Shown here: positions 10,877 to 22,016 of the stretch, one piece after another
Position numbering within the stretch: the stretch's first letter is position 1
How the letters are laid out: every line of letters begins with the position of its first letter
Origin: Pleurodeles waltl
Taxonomy: Eukaryota; Chordata; Amphibia; Caudata; Salamandridae
Direction of reading: 5' to 3'
DNA length: 64,000 bases
Assembly: GCF_031143425.1 (NCBI RefSeq)
Contig: NC_090442.1
Coordinates: forward strand, 422,051,776 to 422,115,775
Position numbers and translations under genes: made by a program
Notes under the pieces: generated by a model
The model's input: only the letters and a program-made list of their open reading frames with translations
Told to the model about the DNA's origin: nothing
Database searches by the model: none

Positions 10877-11506
10877 ATGAATAAAGTAAATGTATCTCTT
10901 AAATTGTGTGCCTCTAGGCATGAGGATCCCAATAACTCCCAGCCAGGATACTCCAACAAAAGGAGCCCTGATGACCCCTCAACCTTCGCCTGTCTGAAAT
11001 CTGATAAGCCCCTTGTCCGCCTGCACGCTGGTGCTCAGAACAAAAGCAGACAATGTCCAGGCGTTGGTGAATGTGTCCTGGTGTCTGAAAATTACACAGG
11101 AACAAGTTTAGCATATTTCTGTGGAGCTCAAACACTTGCCAGGGTAGACGGTGTCTACTCTGTGAAAAGAGTGGTTAGAAGCCATCTACCTACATGTACC
11201 CTCAACTTGTGCTCTGTTGAAGATATTTTCAGGATTCTCCTCCCTTTTCTAAGAGAAGGATGCTTCTTCTTTGAACTCTCCAGTGAGCATCCCTTGTGCT
11301 GTCTTTTGTGCTCTGACGCCTCCCCGCCACTTCTCGTCTCTCCTGGTCAATTCCACTTTGAACCTTTAACTGGCAGTCTCCACCTCTTCCTCTGCTTCAA
11401 ACCTTGGTGCTTTCATTTCACATTTAGCCTTCAGCTTCAGCTCACATTTACAGAGGCTGCCCTGGACTGCCTCTTGCTGCCCCAAGATATGGAGAGAACG
11501 GGGTAA
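10877..11506 (+). CDS. Unassigned 209-codon open frame
   Basis: This ATG-initiated frame encodes a Cys/Leu/Ser/Phe-rich sequence with no domain, signal peptide or family that I recognise. It is flanked by an LTR-like unit on the left and merges into a polypurine block on the right. In 64 kb of six-frame sequence, one frame of about this length is expected by chance, and no splice, promoter or poly(A) context supports it. The second half is hydrophobic (runs such as LLPFLREGCFFFEL) but shows no regular membrane-segment spacing. It is listed because it is one of the longer unexplained frames; I think it is more likely spurious than real. Confidence 0.15.
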   Translation: MNKVNVSLKLCASRHEDPNNSQPGYSNKRSPDDPSTFACLKSDKPLVRLHAGAQNKSRQCPGVGECVLVSENYTGTSLAYFCGAQTLARVDGVYSVKRVVRSHLPTCTLNLCSVEDIFRILLPFLREGCFFFELSSEHPLCCLLCSDASPPLLVSPGQFHFEPLTGSLHLFLCFKPWCFHFTFSLQLQLTFTEAALDCLLLPQDMERTG

Positions 11507-11760
11507 AGAGAGGGGAGAGATAGAAGGGGAAGGAGTGGGGAGGCAGAATAGTGGAAACCGAGAGAGTGAAAGGAAAACAGAGAAAGAAGTGGGGAGAAGG
11601 AGAAGTAGGAGAGGGACTCAGTGGGGAAAGAGAAACAGAAAAATGGGAGAGATAAGCAGTAAGGGAAGAGGAGGAAAGAGGGAGAGTGTGAGAGGGAAAG
11701 GACATAAGAGAGTGAAAAGGAGAAGGTTGGTTGGGCTGATGTGTTAAGAAGACAAGGGGA
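11484..11760 (+). repeat. Polypurine (GA-rich) low-complexity block
   Basis: About 275 bp are dominated by G and A on the plus strand (for example gagaggggagagatagaagg and agagggaaaggacataagag), with few pyrimidines. A shorter GA block follows near 11870-11895. There is no regular unit. Such asymmetry can form triplex (H-DNA) structures. Confidence 0.8.
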
Positions 11761-13974
11761 ACACACTGGTACCAAGGGGGAAGGCTTGGAGGATGGCTAT
11801 AGAGTGAGAGGAGAGACAGATAGAGTGCCGTGCTTTGGGGAACACAACAGAAAGCAATTGAAAGAGTGCTAGGAAGAGAGAGTGAGAGGGATTTGGGTTA
11901 ATAGTTTTAGCACCTGGACGATTTTGTTGGTGAAAGAGTGTTTACTACAAATGGTCCAGTTCCAAATTAACACTGCACCAATCAGTTCTGTCCTAACCAT
12001 AGGCCCCTTGCCATCATTACACCAAGGTTCCTGAAACCTGGTCTCTGTTTGCCCTTATATTCCCTTCTATTCCATGCACAGCACCATGTCTGTGATATCC
12101 TTGCTACAATAGAATGTTCATGTTCAGCTCAAAACATTTGAAAGAACATGAGTACACTGCATGGAGGAGACAGAAGAAGGGACGTGGAACCCTTAATGGA
12201 GAGGGGAGTTAGAGCACCGTAACAGCCACTAAACTGAGAAAACATGGAGGCAGGTCTCCCCTTAAAAATGTAATATGGGCTTTGTTAGGAGGGGGCTGCT
12301 GATTACATGTTTTTCTGAGCACTGCAGGTTTGGTACATACTGTGAGAGGTAGTACTGTGGTTCCTATTTTTTAGGTAAGGACTTTTCTAAGCAGGACATT
12401 CTGTGTGTCTGATTACTGCCACAGGAAGGCTGAATGACAACCAGATGCAAAATCTCACACTTCATTGAGCCTATGTTGTGGGTGCTCCAGGTTACACACA
12501 GTCCCATTGCTACCTGTCCTGAGAATCCTTATGTTACTCAATTTCACTAAAAGAGACTGTTTTCCTTCAACCCTCCTTGACCGTCAAAGACAAAGGGGAA
12601 ATTCATCTTTAGTACAAACATTTGAAGTACAATATTTCTGTTTTGCGTTTTCCTTCCATCTGATTTTGTAGGGAAATTTTAATTCTATTTACCCATGGGT
12701 GATGGTCGTGTGTGTGTACACACATATGCGAGCACGCACATAGATGTCCTTACGGCCTACAATGATATTGCAAGACATGCAAATAATATTTTTTCTTTCT
12801 ACAGGTTTGCATGCACTCTGTAAAAGCTTCCACAATATTCCCAAGAGCCCTGCATGAAAACTGACTGACTTAAACTTCCAATTCTCAACTCTCCTTTTTC
12901 TTTCAAATGACTCTCTCCCTCCATTCCATTCTCTGCATGTCTCCTCTCTCTCAGTACAACCTATCCTAAGTCACAATCATATTTGCCTTATTCCCTATGA
13001 TAGTAGCTCTGCAAATTGTCCACACCTCATTTCAAAGATCACAACTTCTCTTTTAAAACTTGTAACGCTGCAAACTAACAACACCTAATTGTCTGTAGCT
13101 CATCTATTAAAGCCGCCAACCAATGCATGAACTCACATATTCCCCTCTACCACTAAAGTTCACACCTAACTCCTATTAATGTGATCCACATCATAGAAAC
13201 TGGAGTAAATGCATGGAATGGTTTCTTAAAGAACACAAGATTAATCCCAATAACCAACAATAACCACAAAAAATTACTAATCTTGGGTTCCAGATCAGCA
13301 TGCTGCCTTTTGTAAAGTGGCACAATACCTCTTCAGGAGTAGTAAGTGCTATATAAATGCAAATAAAATGCAATATATAACCCAACTTCCTCATTCTAAT
13401 ACAAATTCCATAAAACTCAGTGTTTTGAGAAGTTGATCGTAGTTCATACAGACTGCATAATACTTTTATGCTTGACATTCTCACACTCGCTTAATATAAA
13501 ACACCTATAGGCCATGCCCACCACCCAGTACTGTACTAATCCACAGCAATACACCAAAAATTACCAAATGACCACCATGGAATAACTCAAGAGGTCTGCC
13601 ACGTGCCACCGGCCAATAAAGGACTTTAATTTTGTCCACAACTGAAGTCCCAACTACCTGCATACTATGACCACTTTTGACAGCCCACAATGGCAATCAG
13701 ATATGGGATGATAGTAACAAAGTCCATCCCAAAACGTATCTGATCCATGTCCCCTTCATACCAAGCCTGCTCAGGACCATAACCTTTAAACAAGATAGGT
13801 TGGAAATGACAGCCCAGTGCAGTTACCAGCTCAGTGGACTATGAAATAAGAAATACCACAAGGAACCTGCAGGGCTGCTCTAAGCTGCCAGGTTACTAGA
13901 AACCATAAACTGTCTGTCACATTTCTTCATCCATCACATGGCTAAGCATGGTGTCATCTAACATGATAACCTCA
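11761..13974. other. Spacer with no identified gene
   Basis: This is AT-leaning sequence with small simple repeats (gtgtgtgtacacacatatgcg near 12710). A LINE/SINE tail-like word (aagtgctatataaatgc) lies near 13346. No coding frame or element boundary could be supported. Confidence 0.5.
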
Positions 13975-16172
13975 ACAGTTTGTGAATATTATGGGCCTAT
14001 TGCTGATGACCCAGTCCCCCCTGAGTTGGCTATTGGCTAGATTGTTGGAATATGGGACCCCATTAATATGGGAAGAGGATTTTAATATCCTAATGAATAA
14101 TACAATAGATAGATCTACCAATCAGCCACGTGAACTCTCTTGAGATGACGAAGGTTCTCAATGACATCTTAGAAGATCTTGGATGAAGTGCTTCCCGGTA
14201 GAATGGGAAAAGAGTACAGAGGGTGTACTCGTTCTACAGTAATAAATATGGCCATCAATCTAGACAGATTTGTAGATAGGATTTGTTTTTTTTTATAATC
14301 TACAGCCTAGATATGAGCCTTCCTCTCTGATCATGCTTTGGTATGGCTGCAATTTGAAGTGAGAGATAACAGTTTGGGTACCAAGCGGTCTTTGGACAGA
14401 CAACTGTTACTGCAGCTAAGCTTAGGGGTGGAGCTACGACTCAGGACAGCGACGTTTATGAGGTTTATTAGGGACAGCTGTACTGAGAATAATGTGTGGG
14501 ATGCCAAAAAGGCCTAAATAAGGGGTGTTATCACAAATGGGCAATATTATTTACTAGATCAGAGAGGAATAAGGTAAGGGAATTAAGAGAGGAGTTGCGT
14601 AAGCTAGAGAGGTTATTGGCAGACCCAAGTAATAAGAAGGCTTATGAATGGCTTAACTTAGAGCTTGAAGGATGTAAAGTTAAGTGTAGGACAAAAATGG
14701 AAAGAAAGCTCAATCATAAGGGGGATGCAACAGCCAAGCAGCATTATGAATATGGAGAAAGGGCTGGGTGATTGCTGGGATGGAAGATAAAGTCTGAGGC
14801 AAATGGTAATCACATCGCTTGCATATATGGGGGCCAAGGCAAACAGCAAACACAATCTGAGGCTATAGGGCGGGCTTTTGAGAACTTTTACCAGGACCTC
14901 TATCAGGAAAGAAGTAATTCAGACGAACAGGGTTTAAAAGACTGGTCAGCCCCTCTTAATTTACCCCTCCTTGGTGAGGATAATTGGAAAGTCTTGATGC
15001 GGGAGATTACACATGAAGTAATATGCTCAGTTTTGGTAACAATGCAAAATGGGAAGGCAGCAAGCCCCAACGGAATTCGGGGAAGCTTTATACGTTTTTG
15101 ACTGATGAAATATGTCCGATATGAAGGTTGCGGTTTAATGGCATCTTATGAGAGGGCGCTTCACAACCTGCATCTTGGGCCAAAGCTACAATCGTAGTCA
15201 CCTTAAAACTGAAAAGATCTCAAGAGGTATGAGTCATACCGGCCCAACTCTTCACTTAAGGTAGACTATAAGATATTTGCTGGGATCGTAGTGAAAAGAA
15301 TATCACGAGTAGCTGCAAAACTAATTTATGAAGATGGACAAGGATTTATACCTGGGAGACAGCTTGCAGACTAAGTCCAACAATTAATTGGGGTCATAGA
15401 TTTGGCAACAACAACCTCGCCCCAGCTCTCAATAATTACTTTTAATGTGACCAAAGCTTCTCATCAGGTCAATTGGCAATATTTAGGGTCTTGTCTGGTT
15501 AAAAATGGGTATCAGACCCTTTTCTTAATGCAATGACAAGCCTCTATTCTAATGTACCTGCAAGAGTTCTGGTAAACAGTACTCAGTCTGAGAAATGTTG
15601 GGTCACCATGGGTAAACGGATGGGTTGTTGCTTATCTGCGGTACTTGTTGACCTATATATTGACCACTCACTTATAAAGTAATGAAATGGGATAAGATCC
15701 TCCCCTTTAGAAGCGCAGGGGGTATAAGAAGAAATATGCCGATGACCTAATATTAATCACAATCATCCTGAGGAGGCAGTGTGAAGGTTTGAACAGCTTG
15801 GTCTGAGTATGGAATCCTCTCAGGTTATAAATGTAATCAAGGCAAGACTGAAAATATGACAAGGAATTCGTATTATAGCAGCCACTTTTTGAAAAGGGCC
15901 ATGTGCTACCTAGGAATCGAAATAAACCAAAGCATGGATATGACTCCCGAGGTTAGCCTAGACAGGATTTCAGGAGAAATAAAGAACCTATCAGCAAAGT
16001 GGCAGAAACTTCCGCTGTCAATCTATGGACGGATTGATCTGAATAAAATGTGTATCCTTCCCAAACTTACTTTTATTTTCAGTTGCATTCCTGTCCAGTT
16101 CGAGAAACAAGCACGCTATAAGATCTGCAGTAGGTTAAATAGTTTTATGTGGGCCTTGCATGGTGCAAGAAT
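13975..16172 (+). pseudogene. L1-type LINE ORF2, upstream part, decayed
   Basis: Multiple stops and frameshifts break this ORF2, but its landmarks appear in order. Endonuclease-like words are YGPIADDP near 13990, GRGF/EEDFNIL near 14070 and LNDILEDLG near 14160. RT words are NGKAASPNGI near 15055, RPNSSLKVDYKIFAGIVVKR near 15240-15300, IYEDGQGFIPGRQLAD near 15325, and an intact YADD active site at 15735-15746. After RT comes LPLSIYGRIDLNKMCILPKL near 16010-16070, typical of L1. The protein would nick DNA and reverse-transcribe its RNA at the target. It is 5' truncated (no ORF1), cannot be translated as one protein, and is cut at 16172 by a hAT-like insertion. It resumes at 28583. Confidence 0.8.
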
Positions 16173-16456
16173 CAGGGCCGGCTTTTGGGCAGTGCGAGCG
16201 GTACGACAGCACCGGGCGCAGACCTCAGGAGGACGCTGTGTTTAGCAAATACTTACGAAACTTGTGATTTTAAAGCACCCGCTGAAAAGGTCCTTGTGCG
16301 TTTAGCCTTCAAGAAACATTAAAATGTCAAAATACCTCTTGTGATTAATGTTCCTGCTAGAGAGAAAGATGGGAGTTTTGCCTAGTGGCAGCTTTGACTC
16401 AACATAAAGTAAGTAGCAAAGAGGGTTAATATTCCTGCCACAAAAAACAGAACTAT

Positions 16457-16943
16457 GAGGCATATTTAAGAAAAGTGGCGCTGCATTCAGTGCAGCACCA
16501 CTTTCCTTGCACCCATTAGCTCCCCCCTAACGCCACCATGTGTGCGTCATATGTAAAATACGGCGTACCATGGCGGTAGTTAGAGGACTAGCGTCAGAAT
16601 TTTTTGCGCTAGTCCGGCACTTTTCAGGATTAGCGTAAAAAATTGCAAAGCACCCAGAGGCCCATTCTAACCAATGGACACCTCCTTTTAATGCCTGCTG
16701 CGAGCAGGCGTTAAAAGTTCCAGAAAAAAATGACGCAAAGAAATCTGACAGATGCCCTCTTTCCATACATTATGCCTGGTGGAGGCATAATATAGCGTAA
16801 AGGGTTACAAAGTGGCGCAATGTATGCATTGCGCCTCTTTGTAAATATGGCGCAGCGTTTTTGGCCTTCTAATGCTACATTAGTGTAAAAAAATGACAAT
16901 AATGTGGTGTTAGAATGGCATTAGGGGCTTTTAAATATGCCCC
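16457..16943 (+). mobile_element. MITE-A copy 1 (hairpin-rich, GGGGCATAT ends)
   Basis: The copy begins GAGGCATATTTAAG and ends AAATATGCCCC, inverted termini shared with the copies at 17300-27833, 27837-28374 and 48413-48950. Internally it contains the same series of short palindromes (for example TTTTAATGCCTGC/GCAGGCGTTAAAA near 16685 and GGCGCAATG/CATTGCGCC near 16812-16834). It has no coding capacity. The TA-type junctions suggest a cut-and-paste DNA transposon, possibly mariner- or Harbinger-related. Confidence 0.75.
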
Positions 16944-16948
16944 TGTGG

Positions 16949-17293
16949 CAGTGCTTAATTTGTGCTTGTTGTTTCCGGAGTGGATCACCAGCACTTATTT
17001 TTGAGAGCCTGCGCTTATTTTTCTGCCTCAAGCATTTACTGCGAGAAAAAGACACGTATAGGAAAGACAGAGGAAGAGAAAAACGAAAAAGCGTCACAAT
17101 GGGGAACAAAGCTGAAATCCACAAGAATGAGCTGAAGGGGCAGGGAGACCCTGTAAATGGATTGAAGAGGCCCGAGATGGCTTCAGGATTACGATGCCTC
17201 TGTGTTACGTGTTCACACTTATAATTGTAGCAGCCGCGTGTTTAAGAGGAGGGCTTTGGGCACCGGCACCTTTTTATTTACAAATTAAGCACT
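16949..17293. mobile_element. 345-bp hAT MITE with AGTGCTTAATTTG termini
   Basis: The left end CAGTGCTTAATTTG and right end CAAATTAAGCACT are inverted. The flanking 8 bp are ccctgtgg and ccctaagg, matching at 6 of 8. A related copy of 339 bp lies at 35342-35680. It is inserted exactly at the boundary between MITE-A copies 1 and 2. No coding region. The family is inferred from TIR and duplication length. Confidence 0.7.
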
Positions 17294-18260
17294 CCCTAAG
17301 GGGCATATTTGAAAAAAGTGGTGCAGCACACAGTGCTCCGCCACTTTTCTTGCACCCCTCAGCGCCCCCCCTAACACCATCATGTGTGAGTCATGTTTAA
17401 AATACGGCGCACCATGGCGGTAGTTAATGGAATAGCTTCAGAATTGTATATGCTAATCCGGTGCTTTGCAGGATTAGCATAAAAAATGTTGCCGCTAATC
17501 CTGCAAAGCACCCAGAGGCCCTTTGTAACCAATGGAAGCTTCCTTTTAATGCCTGCTCTGTACAGGAAACAAATTGGTAAAAGGTGAGTTCCCACTTATT
17601 TATATTTATTTATAGGCATCTAATTGCCTTAGAAAGTACCTAAATGTACATAGTTCTGTAAGTATACGATGTTCCTTAATTTTTTTAGAAAAATTTCTGA
17701 GGCATTAGTCGATCTTGTAGTCTATAAGACTGTTTTAATTTCAGCATATAGTACAATATATAGATGATGCGTAGAACATAAATTGCACTCAGCCAACACG
17801 TGTTTCGCCCTCTAGGGTGTGTCCACCAGGGCTTTCTCAAGGCTGTGGAAGACGAAATAAGGTGAGTTTAAGGATGAAAATAAAAACTATTGAATCATAT
17901 AGATCAATAAGCACCAAAGAGTGGATTCCCAAGAGGTTAAAAGGAGAACTTTGCTGTACTACCATACCCTAAGGTGCTGTTAGCAGAGAATTGTGACAGG
18001 AAGAAAACCCGTATATAAAGGTGAAGTTGCACAGATCAATTCCTGGTGAAAGAAGTGAAAAGGATCAAAAGATGCATGTGAACATTCCGTGATATCTAAA
18101 GTGAAATTATTAAAAAGGAATGAGTGAACCATTATAGTGAATAAGAGCATGTGATAAATACAACATTTGAGCAATAAACGAGACAGCAAATCAAATAATG
18201 GTGCCGGTTCTAGTTGATCAACATTGAAGTTGTGAAAACGTATAGGTTAACCGGTTCTGT

Positions 18261-18694
18261 GCCTTGGACAAGATGATCTCGTCCAAGGCTACAGTTCCCC
18301 TGTGCCTTGGACGAGATCATCTCGTCCTAGGCACAGGGGAACTTGGGGGTGCGCTAGCGCGCCCCACCGTGCACCCCCCTCCCCCCCCAGACGGGGATGG
18401 ACGGGGAAGACCTTCCACCCCCGCCCCCCCCCCCACAGCAATCCGATGACGTCAGCACGCGCACAGCGCGCTGACGTCATCTAGTGTTGCCGGCGCGCTG
18501 GAAGCCATTTGCTTCCAGCGCGTCTTCGGAGCAGGAGCTCAAAGGTGAGTCCTCTCCGTTTTTGGGGGGCGGGGGGGTTGAGAAAACAGACACGGTGGGA
18601 AAGGAAAGGGTTTTTCCTTTCCCCCTGTGTCTGTTTTCTCAAGATTCCTGCTCCACGATCGCGGGCAGGGCCCGCGATCGTGGAGCAGGAATCT
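18261..18694. repeat. Chain of six hairpins in the piggyBac left end
   Basis: Six consecutive inverted repeats are visible: 18261-18289 (gccttggac...gtccaaggc), 18294-18342 (49 bp, gttcccctgtgcc...ggcacaggggaac), 18445-18481 (gatgacgtcagc...gctgacgtcatc, containing two TGACGTCA words), 18494-18522 (cgcgctggaagc...gcttccagcgcg), 18580-18640 (gagaaaacagacac...gtgtctgttttctc) and 18642-18694 (agattcctgctccacgatcg and its complement). The stems are long and nearly perfect. Such subterminal inverted repeats may bind transposase or shape the end complex; that role is inference. TGACGTCA is the consensus CRE/ATF site, so a promoter role is possible. Confidence 0.85.
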
Positions 18695-19505
18695 CCACTA
18701 GCCACCAGGGATTTTCTTTTTGCCTAAATTTGGGGGTGACCCCTTCGGCAAGGGTCGCCCCCCCCGGGGGCAATTTTTATTTGTATTTCGCCCCCCCCTG
18801 GGGGCAGATCCGCCGATTTTTCGGCGGATCTGCCCCCGGGGGGGGGGGCCAAAACCACTAGACACCAGGGATATCTTTTTTTATGTTTGTTTTTGGGGGC
18901 GACCCCTTGGGCAAGGGTCGCCCCCCCCGGGGGCAATTTTTATTTGTATTTCGCCCCCCCTGGGGGCAGATCCGCTGATTTTTCGGGGGGGGGCGAAAAC
19001 CACTAGACACCAGGGATTTTGTTTTTATTGTTTATTTTGGGGGCAACTCCTGTGGCAAGGGTCGCTCCCCTGGGGAGCTTTTTTTTTTCTGTTTCGGCCC
19101 CCCCCCCCCCCGATGGCAGACCAGCCATTTTTTGGACGATCTGGCCCCGGGGGGGGGGGTGGAAGCACACTAGGTGCCAGGGATTGTGTTTGGTGTTTGT
19201 TTGGGGGCACCCCTTGGGCAACGGTCACCCCCCCTAAGGTGGGGAAAATTTGTATTGCCCATCTCTGCCCGTAATTTTGTAGGGCCATCTGCCCCCAAGG
19301 AGGGCAGAGACCACCAATACGGCAGGGATTTTTTTATTTTGTGTTGTGCTGGGGGTGCCCCCTTGGGGAAGGATCGCCCCCTGAAAGGGGGCACAGAGGT
19401 GTTGCCCATTTCTGCCCCCCTTGGGGTCAGATTGGCCAATTCTTTTACGCCCACCTACCCCGAGGGGGGCAGGATCCACTTAGGTACCAGGGACAACTTC
19501 TAAGT
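18695..19505 (+). repeat. GC-rich tandem repeat, about five units of ~145-167 bp
   Basis: Starts of the type ccactagacaccagggat recur at 18696, 18857, 19001, 19166, 19311 and 19478. Each unit carries a block such as ggcaagggtcgcccc, a CCCCGGGGGCA segment and an inverted gggggcagatcc/ggatctgccccc pair. G-runs and C-runs alternate, so G-quadruplex and hairpin forms are both possible. Units drift progressively towards the right. Open frames here are Gly/Pro-rich artefacts of the composition. Confidence 0.8.
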
Positions 19506-19585
19506 TCTTGGTGGTGGGGTGTTTGTCAACTGGCAAAGTATTTGTATTTGTGATTATAACAATTTATTTCTTCTTTTTCTTCTAG

Positions 19586-19955
19586 TTCAACGCTTTTGCT
19601 TCCTTTGCTGTGGATCTTTGCGGTTTTGGCAGTAGTTGTCCTGTGGTTTGCATAGTTGCATGTTTTAGGTAAGTGAACGCAATTTACTCCAAAGGAGTAT
19701 TGTTGACATGTTTGTAGGTGGTGTACTAAATGCAGTATTGTGTGTTTGACATTGTCCTTAGATTTGAGCACAGTGGTGTTTGTGTTGTCATATGTCTAAA
19801 TTGCTTTTTTCTTTTTAGTGGGATATCATTGGTGATTGCTGTCTGTGCAGAGTAGTTGCTTGGTGAGTAGCTATTTCAGGCAACTGTGTGGTATAGTTTT
19901 TTGTAGTACATAACTCTTTGTGATAAAGCTACACTTAGTTTATTACTTATTTTAG
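19586..19955 (+). promoter_or_regulatory. Likely spliced 5' UTR exons of the piggyBac transposase
   Basis: Canonical splice signals occur in series. An acceptor with a pyrimidine tract (ttctttttcttctag) ends at 19585, and a donor tttag|gtaagt lies at 19668/19669, giving an 83-nt exon. A second acceptor (ttttttctttttag) ends at 19818, and a donor cttg|gtgagt lies at 19862/19863, giving a 44-nt exon. A third acceptor (acttattttag) ends at 19955, just 38 nt before the transposase ATG. No long coding frame links these exons, so they would be 5' UTR. This is inferred from motif order only. Confidence 0.5.
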
Positions 19956-19993
19956 TGCTAGTTGTTGTTGGCAATCCATTTGTTGTTAGGATC

Positions 19994-21787
19994 ATGGCTA
20001 GCCGCAAAGTGACCGCTCAGCAGGTTGTTCGCATGCTCTTTGAGTCGTCTTCAGACCATGATTACGACACTGACTCTGCATCGGAGGCAGAGGAGGAAGC
20101 AGGAGATTCTGGAAGCAAGTTTTCTGTCCGAGAGTATTCTTCTGATGAGGAAGCTACTCTCAGTGCAGATGAAGGGCCTGTGTTAGAGGAGGACATTGAT
20201 GTGCCAAGAGTGCAGCAGCCTGGGGCTGCAGGGTTTCCCATTGGAAGACCTGACACCTGGATTGCCCCAAACATGGAGCAGCCACAGTTACCTGCATTTA
20301 CTGGTCTCCCAGGGTGTAGAGTTAATACGGAAAACTTTCTGACTGTCCATTTCTTTCACTTGTTTATGGACGATGTATTTTTGGAAGAGATTGTGGAGCA
20401 GACAAATGTGTATGCAGAGCAATATTTGCGGGACAACGCTGCCAGACTTAAGCCTCAGTCTAGAGCTACTCATTGGGTTCCCACATATCTGGAAGAGATG
20501 AAAAGGTTTTTAGGTTTGTCTTTTTTGATGGGGTTGATCAGGAAGCCGTCACTGGCTTCTTATTGGTCTACTAGTCCCTTGATGGCAACTGCTATATTTC
20601 CTGCAACTATGACACGTAATCGGTATTTGCTTCTTCTTCGTATGCTGCATTTTGTAGACAATGCTTTAGCCTTGCCACGAGATCACCCTGATTGTGACCG
20701 CCTTTTTAAGATTAGGCCTGTCCTTGATCATTTTGTGGATCGGTTTTCAGAGGTCTATGTCCCAGGCAAAGAGATAAGTGTGGACGAGTCTTTGGTCCTT
20801 TTCAAGGGGCGTTTAGTTTTTAAGCAGTACATTCCTAGTAAGAGGGCACCGTATGGGATTAAATTGTATCTGCTGTCAGAAAGCAGTACAGGATATGTGT
20901 ATAATTTCCGGGTCTACACTGGTAGGGATTCCAGTATTGACCCTCCTGGTTGTCCGGCCACTTTTGGAGTTAGCGAAAAAATTGTGTGGGAACTTGCTAG
21001 ACGGCTGTTTAACAAAGGTCACCATTTGTACGTAGATAATTTCTACACTGGAGTGCAGTTGTTCAAGGAGTTGTTTAGGGTGGACACTGTTGCTTGTGGC
21101 ACAATCTGTTCTAACCGGAAAGGCTATCCAAGGGAGCTTGTCTGTAAAAAACTTGAGAGGGGACAGTGCAGTGCCTTGCGGAATAATGAGCTGCTAGCTC
21201 TGAAATTTTCAGACAGGAGGGATGTGTACATGCTATCGACCATCCATGATGAGAGTACTTCCCCTGTGGCTGTTTGGGGTCAGGTTGCGGAAGTGCGCAA
21301 ACCTGCGTGCATTTTGGACTACAATAGGCACATGGGTGGTGTTGATAGAGTAGATCAGAGGTTAGAACCTTACACTGCTCTTCGTAAGTCATATGTGTGG
21401 TATAAAAAGTTGGCCCTACATTTATTTCATTTGGCAACTTTTAATGCCTTTATTGTATACAAGGATTGTTCACCCGAGTCAAGGATGACATTTGTTAAAT
21501 TTCAGGAGTCGGTGATAGAAAGCCTTATTGTGGTGGAACCGGCAAGAGTTCCTATAGTAGAAGTGGTGGAGGATGTGGCTAGATTGAAAGATCGGCACTT
21601 TCCAGATCACATTCCTCCCACTCCCAAAAAAGACATGCCCACAAAGAAATGTAGAGTATGTGCCCGGAGATTAATCCGGAGGGAGAGCCGGATGTACTGC
21701 CCCGAATGCCCTTCAAAGCCTGGGCTGTGTGTTCCCGGCTGTTACAGAAGTTACCATACCCAAAAAAAATTCTGGGAAATACCTTGA
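19994..21787 (+). CDS. piggyBac transposase (DDE_Tnp_1_7 family), 597 aa, uninterrupted
   Basis: I chose the ATG at 19994 (MASRKVTAQQVV), just after a likely splice acceptor; the frame extends 13 codons further left but without an ATG. The N-terminus is acidic and Ser/Glu-rich (residues ~15-65), as in other piggyBac transposases. The catalytic DDD triad is present: D264 in ISVDESLVLF, D348 in LYVDNFYTG and D451 in MGGVDRVDQ, close to the spacing of the Trichoplusia ni enzyme (268, 346, 447). Residues ~550-595 form the Cys/His-rich C-terminal domain (CRVCARR...CPECPSKPGLCVPGC...H) that binds the transposon ends. The protein would act in the nucleus, excising precisely at TTAA through hairpin intermediates. 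Length is normal for the family. No stop, frameshift or lost key residue is visible, so it may be young or functional. Domestication is unlikely given its TTAA-bounded context. Confidence 0.93.
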   Translation: MASRKVTAQQVVRMLFESSSDHDYDTDSASEAEEEAGDSGSKFSVREYSSDEEATLSADEGPVLEEDIDVPRVQQPGAAGFPIGRPDTWIAPNMEQPQLPAFTGLPGCRVNTENFLTVHFFHLFMDDVFLEEIVEQTNVYAEQYLRDNAARLKPQSRATHWVPTYLEEMKRFLGLSFLMGLIRKPSLASYWSTSPLMATAIFPATMTRNRYLLLLRMLHFVDNALALPRDHPDCDRLFKIRPVLDHFVDRFSEVYVPGKEISVDESLVLFKGRLVFKQYIPSKRAPYGIKLYLLSESSTGYVYNFRVYTGRDSSIDPPGCPATFGVSEKIVWELARRLFNKGHHLYVDNFYTGVQLFKELFRVDTVACGTICSNRKGYPRELVCKKLERGQCSALRNNELLALKFSDRRDVYMLSTIHDESTSPVAVWGQVAEVRKPACILDYNRHMGGVDRVDQRLEPYTALRKSYVWYKKLALHLFHLATFNAFIVYKDCSPESRMTFVKFQESVIESLIVVEPARVPIVEVVEDVARLKDRHFPDHIPPTPKKDMPTKKCRVCARRLIRRESRMYCPECPSKPGLCVPGCYRSYHTQKKFWEIP

Positions 21788-21928
21788 GCGTAAGCTGTCT
21801 GTTTTATATTTTCATATGTTTCACGGTTGGCATCTGTTGTGTATTTAGTTAGAGCTTTTGTGTTTGTAGTTTTGTGCTTATTTTATAATTAGTAGTTTCT
21901 TTGTTTATAAATAAAAAAAAGTGATTGC

Positions 21929-22016
21929 GGTGTGCGTGGGGTGGCGCTTGGCTGGCGGTGTGCGTGGGGTGGCGCTTGGCTGGCGGTGTGCGTGGGGTGG
22001 CGCTTGGCTGGCGGTG
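21929..22016 (+). repeat. 28-bp minisatellite, three units
   Basis: The unit ggtgtgcgtggggtggcgct plus tggctggc occurs at 21929, 21957 and 21985 with an exact 28-bp period and no visible difference between copies. It lies in the 3' UTR of the transposase, 140 bp after the stop. Confidence 0.9.

Noticed and set aside
18720..19503. Long overlapping frames on both strands, Gly/Pro-rich
   Set aside because: They follow from the GC-rich tandem repeat composition. No frame is preferred and there is no domain.
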